Source: Chloroflexota bacterium
GTDB taxonomy: Bacteria; Chloroflexota; UBA6077; FW602-bin22; JACPQP01
DNA length: 10,771 bases
Assembly: GCA_016190465.1 (NCBI GenBank)
Contig: JACPQP010000142.1
Span: forward strand, 1-10,771
Direction: 5' to 3'
Below are positions 6,473 to 10,771 of the stretch, one piece after another. Under the pieces are notes generated by a model, which saw nothing but the letters and a program-made list of their open reading frames with translations, had not been told where the DNA came from and made no database searches. Position numbers and translations under genes: made by a program. Positions within the stretch are counted from its first letter, which is position 1. Each line of letters opens with the position of its first letter.

Positions 6473-8401
6473 CTACACGTCCAGGTTGCGAACGCTCCTG
6501 GCGTGGGTCTGGATGAACCGCTTGCGCGGGGGCACGCTTTCACCCATCAGCATCTCGAAGATCTCGCTCGCCTGGGGCGCATCCTCGATGGTGACCTGGA
6601 GCAGCGTCCGCCTGGTCGGGTTCATCGTCGTCTCCCAGAGCTGCTCCGGGTTCATCTCGCCCAGGCCCTTGTACCGCTGGATATCCGCCTTCCGGCCGTT
6701 CAGCCGCTTCAGCACCTCGTCCTTTTCCGCGTCACTGTAGACGTAGTGCAGCTCCTTGCCGAACTGGAGGCGATACAGCGGCGGCTGGGCGATGTAGAGG
6801 TAGCCGTTCGTGATCAGCGGCTCCATGAACCGGAAGAAGAACGTCAGCAGGAGCGTTCGGATGTGGCTGCCGTCGACGTCGGCATCCGTCATGACGATGA
6901 TGCGGTGGTACCGGAGCTTGTCCGGGTTGAAGCGACTCCCCACGCCGGCACCCAGCGCCGTGATCATGGCCCGGATCTCTTCGTGGCCCAGCATCTTGTC
7001 TTCGCGGGCCTTCTCGACGTTGAGAATCTTGCCGCGCAGCGGCAGGATCGCCTGGAACTTACGGTCCCGGCCCTGCTTCGCGCTCCCGCCCGCGGAGTCA
7101 CCCTCCACGATGTACAGCTCCGACTTGGCCGGGTCGCGCTCGGAGCAGTCGGCCAGCTTGCCCGGAAGCGTCATCCCCTCCAGCGCGCTCTTGCGGATGA
7201 CCGTCTCGCGGGCCATCTGGGCCGCCTTGCGGGCCCGGGCCGAGGTCAGACACTTCTCGACGATCTTCTTGGCGTCGGCAGGGTTCTCCTCGAAGTAGGT
7301 CCGCAGCCCCTCGGCAACGGCGCTCTCCACCTGGTTGCGCACCTCGCCGTTCCCCAGCTTCGCCTTCGTCTGGCTCTCGAACTGCGGGTCGGTCAGCTTC
7401 ACGCTGACGATTGCCGTCAGCCCCTCACGGACGTCCTCGCCGCTGAAGTTGGCGTCGTCCTCTTTGAGCAGGTTGTTCTTGCGGGCGTAGTCGTTGATCG
7501 TCCGGGTGAGGGCGGTGCGGAAGCCGGTGAGGTGGGTCCCCCCGTCGACCGTGTTGATGTTGTTGGCGAAGCTGAACACCGACTCGGCGTAGCCGTCATT
7601 GTATTGCAGCGCAACCTCGACCGTGGTGCTGCCGACCGTGCGCTCGATGTAGATCGGCCGCGGGTGCAGGTTGTCCTTCAGACGATCCAACTGGCGCACG
7701 AACGATAGGATGCCGCCCTCGAAGTAGAACGACGTCTCCCGGTCAGCGCGCTCGTCGACGAAGGTGATCAGCAACCCCTTCGTGAGGTAGGCCATCTCCC
7801 GGAACCGCTGGGCCAGCGTCTCGTACTGGTACTCCAGCGTCTCGAAGATCTGCCTGTCGGGGACGAAGGTCGTCGTCGTGCCGCGGCGGTCGGTTGGGCC
7901 AAGGTCGCGGACCTCGGACGTCGGGGCGCCGCGAACGTACTCCTGCCGGTAGAGCCGTCCCTTGTAGGCCAACTCGACGTGGAGCCACTCGGAGAGGGCA
8001 TTCACCGCCGAGACGCCGACGCCGTGGAGGCCGCTGGCGACCTTGTAGCCACCCTCGCCGAACTTCGCGCCGGCGTGCAGCCGCGTCATCACTGTCTCGA
8101 TGCCGGACTTGCCGGTTCGCGGGTGGATGTCAGCGGGGATGCCCCGCCCATTGTCGACGACCGTTACGCTGTGGTCGCCGTGGATAGTGATGGTGATCTG
8201 GTCGCAGGCGCCGGCCAGCGCCTCGTCGACCGAGTTGTCGACGACCTCGTAGACGAGGTGGTGCAGCCCGCGGACATCGGTGCTGCCGATGTACATGCCC
8301 GGCCGGCGGCGGACGGCCTCCAGCCCCTCCAGCACCTGGATGCTATCGACCCCGTATGCCCCCGGCGCTTGATTCTCTTTCTCCGCGTCCCTGATCGCCA
8401 T
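6473..8401 (-). CDS. gyrB: DNA gyrase subunit B
   Basis: ATPase subunit of the A2B2 type II topoisomerase that adds negative supercoils. The 642-residue protein is complete. The GHKL ATPase domain has YEVVDNSVDEAL (catalytic Glu52, Mg-binding Asn56), VVDNGRGIP (Asp83), the lid GLHGVGVSAVNALS (124-137) and the QTK loop (Gln344, Lys346). The TOPRIM domain has IVEGDSAGGSAKQGRDR (Glu433) and MTDADVDGSH (Asp506, Asp508). The C-terminal part has QRYKGLGEMNPEQLW (575-589). It lacks the roughly 165-residue insert of enterobacterial GyrB. Arg456 stands where E. coli has Lys447 in the quinolone pocket. ParE is an alternative, but the motif set and length favour GyrB. The ATG is nine bases after the stop of the membrane-protein gene, with only a weak AGAGAG ribosome site, which suggests co-transcription and coupling. 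No gyrA is in the window. Confidence 0.95.
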   Translation of the reverse strand: MAIRDAEKENQAPGAYGVDSIQVLEGLEAVRRRPGMYIGSTDVRGLHHLVYEVVDNSVDEALAGACDQITITIHGDHSVTVVDNGRGIPADIHPRTGKSGIETVMTRLHAGAKFGEGGYKVASGLHGVGVSAVNALSEWLHVELAYKGRLYRQEYVRGAPTSEVRDLGPTDRRGTTTTFVPDRQIFETLEYQYETLAQRFREMAYLTKGLLITFVDERADRETSFYFEGGILSFVRQLDRLKDNLHPRPIYIERTVGSTTVEVALQYNDGYAESVFSFANNINTVDGGTHLTGFRTALTRTINDYARKNNLLKEDDANFSGEDVREGLTAIVSVKLTDPQFESQTKAKLGNGEVRNQVESAVAEGLRTYFEENPADAKKIVEKCLTSARARKAAQMARETVIRKSALEGMTLPGKLADCSERDPAKSELYIVEGDSAGGSAKQGRDRKFQAILPLRGKILNVEKAREDKMLGHEEIRAMITALGAGVGSRFNPDKLRYHRIIVMTDADVDGSHIRTLLLTFFFRFMEPLITNGYLYIAQPPLYRLQFGKELHYVYSDAEKDEVLKRLNGRKADIQRYKGLGEMNPEQLWETTMNPTRRTLLQVTIEDAPQASEIFEMLMGESVPPRKRFIQTHARSVRNLDV

Positions 8402-8410
8402 TCATTCTCT

Positions 8411-9394
8411 CTACGACAGATTCGCCGCGCGGTGCCGGTAGAACAGCATGCTCGCGGCGATCAGCCCGCTCATCACGTAGGCGTTGCCGACGATGCCGAC
8501 GACCAGCCCGAATGGCTGCCGCCCGAGCCCGTTCCAGATGATCCCCATGCCCGCGCTGATGACGAAGAGCAGCACGAGCAGCCCCAGGGCCGGCCAGAAG
8601 TTGCGGTGCACGACCCGTACGCTGCTGAGCGCCGCCCGGATCGGCCCGACCTCACTGACGACGATGGCGTCGACCAGAAAGAACAGGTAGATCAGCGAGG
8701 CGACGTAGGCGAGGACCACCACCAGTCCGACGGCCTGCCCCACCACCGCGCCGAGCAGCGGTGACACGAGCGTGAGCACCGCGATGACGACGCCGACCGG
8801 GAGGCCGACCCCGAGAGTCAGGCCAAACAGCAGGGCGATGAACCCGAGCATGCTCAGCCAGTAGCGTGTCGCCCGCCCCACGATCGTGCTCGGATCGAGC
8901 CGGCCGTCGCGCACTTGCTGGGCGATCAACCCATAGTAGACCGCGCCGATGAAGAGCCCCACCAGTTGGAGCAGGACGAATGCGCCAACCGCATCTCTCA
9001 GGCTGACGAGCTCGATCACGCGCTCGGTCTGATTAGCGGCCATCAACTGGTCCGGGTGAATGCTGGGGATGGACGCCATCGTGCGAGCCACCGTACCGAG
9101 CAGGTTGCCGTCTTCGAGCCCCTCGCGCAGCCCGTCGGCGGCGAGCCGCTGCTGCTCGATCCACCGGACGTCGAACCCCGTGGCTTCTCCCTCCACCATA
9201 GTCAGCAAACGCATATAGCCGTCGAACAGACGACTGATCAGCCGAGCCACCGACAACCGTGGAGCGGCCCACAGGAGCAGATCGATCCCGATGGGGAAGG
9301 CGAGGATCCAGAGCATCCGATTGATGCTCTCGAAGCCAGCCGAGAGGGTCTCGATGACTCCCGGAACGCTCCGCGCCTCGCGCGCTACCACCAT
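8411..9394 (-). CDS. Multi-pass membrane protein of unknown function, upstream of gyrB
   Basis: I do not recognise a defined family. The 327-residue protein has a likely first transmembrane helix at about 27-46 (MLWILAFPIGIDLLLWAAP). A roughly 90-residue soluble loop rich in charged residues follows, then hydrophobic segments at about 137-157, 178-213, 216-243, 266-287 and 295-318, giving six or seven passes in all. The motif PIRAALSSVRVVHRNFWPAL before a late helix resembles amphipathic segments in bacterial membrane proteins of the glycerophosphodiester-phosphodiesterase membrane-domain type, but this is only an impression. ATG 9394 is preferred because GGGAG lies four bases upstream; in-frame alternatives are TTG 9409, GTG 9397 and GTG 9391. 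It is the first gene of a unit with gyrB, and an extended -10 promoter lies about 57 bases upstream. Confidence 0.75.
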   Translation of the reverse strand: MVVAREARSVPGVIETLSAGFESINRMLWILAFPIGIDLLLWAAPRLSVARLISRLFDGYMRLLTMVEGEATGFDVRWIEQQRLAADGLREGLEDGNLLGTVARTMASIPSIHPDQLMAANQTERVIELVSLRDAVGAFVLLQLVGLFIGAVYYGLIAQQVRDGRLDPSTIVGRATRYWLSMLGFIALLFGLTLGVGLPVGVVIAVLTLVSPLLGAVVGQAVGLVVVLAYVASLIYLFFLVDAIVVSEVGPIRAALSSVRVVHRNFWPALGLLVLLFVISAGMGIIWNGLGRQPFGLVVGIVGNAYVMSGLIAASMLFYRHRAANLS

Positions 9395-9450
9395 CACACT
9401 CCCGGACAACGGCCGCCTGATTGCCTGGATCCGGCGCCGGTGCCGCCCTT

Positions 9451-9459
9451 ATTGTAGCA
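9451..9459 (-). promoter_or_regulatory. Extended -10 promoter for the membrane protein-gyrB unit
   Basis: On the - strand TGCTACAAT is a good extended -10 (TGn followed by TACAAT, one mismatch from TATAAT). It stands out as an A/T island in a GC-rich stretch. No convincing -35 is seen at 17 bases, which is normal for extended -10 promoters. Transcription would begin near 9444, giving a leader of about 50 bases that contains the palindrome CCGGCGCCGG (9431-9440). Confidence 0.55.
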
Positions 9460-9635
9460 TATTGGCCCCTCGCGGGCCACCGAACGGCCGGGCGGCCGGG
9501 CGGGGGACGAGCGGGTAGTATGCGGGAGACTGCGTTCGGATGCGTTGTGGTCCCCGTGATGCCGAAAAGCGGCACGAAGGCACACCCCTCTGACGAGCTC
9601 AAGAGGATGGCACGCCTGTGGGGCGCGAGCTCCCA
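9460..9635. other. Intergenic stretch without a recognisable gene
   Basis: The left part (9471-9516) is a run of G/C repeats such as GGCCGGGCGGCCGGGCGG. From about 9520 a + frame reads MRETAFGCVVVPVMPKSGTK and on to SDELKRMARLWGASSQ, which I cannot assign. ATGCCGAAAA occurs at 9559-9568 and again at 9636-9645, so the second copy may be a partial duplication. TGCCG-AAAAG-CGGCA (9560-9574) can form a 5-base hairpin without a T tract. Confidence 0.4.
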
Positions 9636-9700
9636 ATGCCGAAAAAAGGTGCTTGAAGGGCTATGCCTGCCTGCCCCCGAAGACGTGCAGGGTCTGTCAG
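9636..9700 (+). pseudogene. Possible DUF2256 zinc-finger gene start with a one-base deletion in an A run
   Basis: ATG 9636 opens MPKKG and then meets a stop. If the six-base A run at 9642-9647 is given one more A, the frame becomes MPKKRCLKGYACLPPKTCRVC. The piece LPPKTCRVC (9671-9697) matches the start of DUF2256 proteins, whose typical form is LPxKTCPVCGRPFxWRKKW with paired cysteines. The downstream GRPFxWRKKW part is missing; the frame continues into an unrelated tail. The identification rests on about 20 residues and on one assumed indel, so it is tentative. Confidence 0.35.
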
Positions 9701-9835
9701 ATTCCACCCAACGACCCGCTTATCGTCATCGCCGCCGTTAGCCGCATCATCGCCGAGCAGCGGGCCGACGGACTGGAACCACAGTTAGAAGTTGTCTCGG
9801 TCGTCATCGCTGATGACGCGCGTGAGGCGGCATAG
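9701..9835 (+). pseudogene. Unidentified C-terminal fragment directly before hicA, possibly a HicB-type antitoxin remnant
   Basis: In one open frame (reachable from TTG 9653) the codons give NDPLIVIAAVSRIIAEQRAD, then GLEPQLEVVSVVIADDAREAA and TAG. The stop is followed at once by the ATG of the hicA remnant, the tight spacing expected of hicB-hicA pairs where the antitoxin comes first. A helix followed by an acidic turn and a strand (RIIAEQRADGLEP, then LEVVSVVIA) fits the end of a HicB-like partial RNase H fold, but no diagnostic motif is present. The N-terminal half is absent. The call depends mostly on position. Confidence 0.3.
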
Positions 9836-10059
9836 ATGCCGCCGCTGCCGGCTGTTTCGGCGATGAAGTGCGAGCGGCGTTGGAACGGGCAGGTTGGCGG
9901 TTCCATCGGCAGCGGGGTAGTCACATGATCATGGTGCGTCCCGGCCGCCGGAGTGTGTCCATTCCCCGCGACCGGGAGGTGCCGCGCGGCACGCTTCGCG
10001 GCATCATTCACGATGCAGGTCTGACGGTGGACGAGTTCATCGCGCTGTTCAAGGGATAG
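9836..10059 (+). pseudogene. hicA: HicA-family mRNA interferase toxin with a one-base frameshift
   Basis: ATG 9836 gives MPPLPAVSA and then leaves the frame. The next frame gives EVRAALERAGWRFHRQRGSH, MIMVRPGRRSVSIPRDREVP, then RGTLRGIIHDAGLTVDEFIALF and a stop. Adding one G to TCGGCG (9857-9862) restores VSGDEVRAALERAGW, the HicA consensus, giving a protein of 74 residues, the normal family length. The catalytic His in RGSH is intact, as is the RGTLRGIIxDAGL core. GTG 9868 could start a 63-residue version that lacks the N-terminal strand and part of the first helix. HicA is a double-stranded-RNA-binding-fold mRNA cleaver held off by HicB. With no whole HicB visible, an inactive toxin is what would be expected. 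An assembly error in a G run is the alternative. Confidence 0.8.
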
Positions 10060-10064
10060 GTTGC

Positions 10065-10160
10065 GTGGATGCCCGCGCCTTACACCGGGTGCTCAAGCTG
10101 GCCCGCACCATCGCCGACCTGGCCGGCCTGGAGAGCATCGGGGCGGCGCAGGTGGCGGCA
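10065..10160 (+). pseudogene. C-terminal stub of a ComM/YifB-type Mg-chelatase-like AAA ATPase
   Basis: From GTG 10065 the frame reads DARALHRVLKLARTIADLAG and then ESIGAAQVAA. This is the closing four-helix segment of ComM/YifB proteins, which typically end ARAxHRILKVARTIADLxG, then I.AxHLAEALQYR. The expected EALQYR is missing; the frame goes on as GRACARHRPVSWLL to a stop at 10256 with no further homology. The Walker motifs and the remaining 450 or so residues of the family are absent. It begins five bases after the HicA stop. It is clearly a fragment and not expected to function. Confidence 0.75.
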
Positions 10161-10287
10161 GGGCGAGCATGCGCCCGCCATCGCCCGGTCTCTTGGCTGC
10201 TGCCGGTAGACCGTCCTGTAAGAAGGGTGCAGGCACATAGAGAGCGGTACGAGTGAACGGGCCTCAGTACGGCGAAAACGGGTCACA

Positions 10288-10598
10288 TTGGCACTGGGAG
10301 TGCGGACTGCGGCAAACGCCGCGCTGTACTTCGTGGCGGCCATCCTCCACCTCGGCGTAACGCTGCCACTCGGTTTCGTGATGTTGGGCTTTCCGCAGCC
10401 GATTCCTCAAGCAACCGTGGCTGAGGCGCTCATCGGAGGTGTGCTGGACGGGGCCGGCGCAGCGTTGCTCGTTCGCGGGGCATACCGCGCAGGGTTTGGC
10501 ATGGGGCGCCTACGTGTTTGCACTGATCGGCACCCTTTTTGGCTTGACGATCGTCCTCATTAGAGAGAGAGGACCTGGAGGGCTGGACCTGGAGGGCC
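10288..10598 (+). pseudogene. Small membrane protein gene with a one-base frameshift
   Basis: The first frame (TTG 10288) encodes ALYFVAAILHLGVTLPLGF and VMLGFPQPIPQATVAEALIG, then GAGAALLVRGAYRAG, which looks like two membrane helices. It then degenerates to GMGRLRVCTDRH and stops at 10563. The neighbouring frame from about 10499 encodes AWGAYVFALIGTLFGLTIVL and IRERGPGGLDLEGH, plainly the next helix. Removing one T from TTT (10496-10498) gives RAGLAWGAYVFAL and joins them. I do not recognise the family; it resembles small four-helix integral proteins. No ribosome site precedes the TTG, so the N-terminus may also be lost. The rebuilt frame runs into a tandem repeat and then into the antisense of an RHS remnant. 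Confidence 0.6.
10571..10596. repeat. Tandem repeat GGACCTGGAGGG at the junction of two gene remnants
   Basis: GGACCTGGAGGG occurs at 10571-10582 and 10585-10596, separated by CT (14-base period). It lies exactly between the end of the membrane-protein remnant and the point where the RHS homology on the other strand stops, so it may mark the recombination joint. Confidence 0.7.
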
Positions 10599-10771
10599 AC
10601 TTCGGTATCCGGCCGCGTGAACCGCCCGATGGCCGGGTCGTACGCCCTTACGTTGTACCAGTAGAGCCCGATGCTCGCGTCCTCGATCTGGCTCGTGAAC
10701 CGGTGATCGGTGTTCAGGTTTGCCCCCGCGTCGCGACTCTCTCCGAACGCCTTGTACCGCATCTGGTCCAC
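10598..10771 (-). pseudogene. Truncated RHS/YD-repeat core domain (runs off the right edge)
   Basis: Reading leftward from the window edge, the frame encodes DQMRYKAFGESRDAGANLNT, then DHRFTSQIEDASIGLYWYN and VRAYDPAIGRFTRPDTE. This is the RHS-repeat-associated core, whose consensus is YxPFGExR, then YxYTGQxxDxxxGLYYYxARxYDPxxGRFxxPD. In intact proteins it continues with LNRYxYVxNNPxxxxDPxG and then a variable toxin tip. Here the homology ends at PDTEV, and the frame passes through the tandem repeat and into antisense of the membrane-protein remnant, stopping at 10430. RHS proteins are large secreted or surface polymorphic toxins. This 3' end has lost both the end of the core and any tip. The rest lies outside the window. 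Confidence 0.75.

Noticed and set aside
6503..7708. A 401-codon + strand frame opposite gyrB
   Set aside because: It is antisense to conserved gyrase motifs and has no recognisable domain.
9033..9707. A 224-codon - strand frame upstream of and overlapping the membrane-protein gene
   Set aside because: It overlaps the start of the membrane-protein gene in another frame, crosses the promoter, and is Arg/Pro-rich with no domain.
9520..9741. A + frame starting MRETAFGCVVV as a real gene
   Set aside because: It has no ribosome site or recognisable family, and its right half is out of frame with the more convincing remnants on the same strand.
1..10771. CRISPR arrays, tRNA or rRNA genes
   Set aside because: No regularly spaced repeats, cloverleaf-like segments or rRNA-like stretches were noticed on reading; a proper tRNA scan was not possible.

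Overview
The window is GC-rich bacterial DNA with strong G/C preference at third codon positions. It uses GTG and TTG starts next to clear Shine-Dalgarno sites. The 642-residue GyrB lacks the large insert of enterobacterial GyrB, and the mix of hut genes, a two-domain RsmC-like methylase and amidohydrolase/aldolase genes suggests a high-GC soil or thermophile lineage such as Chloroflexota (Thermomicrobia-like). That placement is inference; no rRNA or other phylogenetic marker beyond gyrB is present.

Left arm, + strand (about 1-4390): a hairpin-forming repeat (14-64) and a 13-bp tandem repeat lie ahead of a translationally coupled histidine-degradation pair, hutI and hutG, which overlap by 4 bases. 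HutI and HutG carry out the last two steps from imidazolonepropionate to glutamate plus formamide. The two genes are followed by an orphan C-terminal tail of a CorA magnesium transporter. Next is a gene for a double-domain RsmC-type methyltransferase, whose last codons run out of frame into a broken YhaV-type toxin gene.

Middle, - strand (about 4409-9460): there are two transcription groups. A likely promoter at about 9451 drives a multi-pass membrane protein and then gyrB. Just after gyrB is the N-terminal stub of an MNT-type nucleotidyltransferase, cut off at a 7-bp hairpin that may act as a weak terminator. Further along are an HpcH/HpaI-type aldolase and a PF04909-type amidohydrolase 18 bases apart, a probable small catabolic operon. 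The aldolase has Gly where the family's catalytic Arg is expected. It is also preceded by 71 in-frame, coding-looking codons that do not belong to the fold.

Right arm (about 9460-10771): a cluster of gene remnants packed end to end. In order these are a possible DUF2256 zinc-finger start, a possible HicB tail, a HicA toxin with a one-base frameshift, a ComM/YifB C-terminal stub, a small membrane protein with a one-base frameshift, and the truncated core of an RHS/YD-repeat protein on the - strand. The three inferred frameshifts all fall in short homopolymers, so decay and assembly error both have to be considered.

I found no convincing new multi-gene system. The most noteworthy signal is the repeated splicing of short protein tails and stubs, several of them from toxin-antitoxin families, against intact genes.
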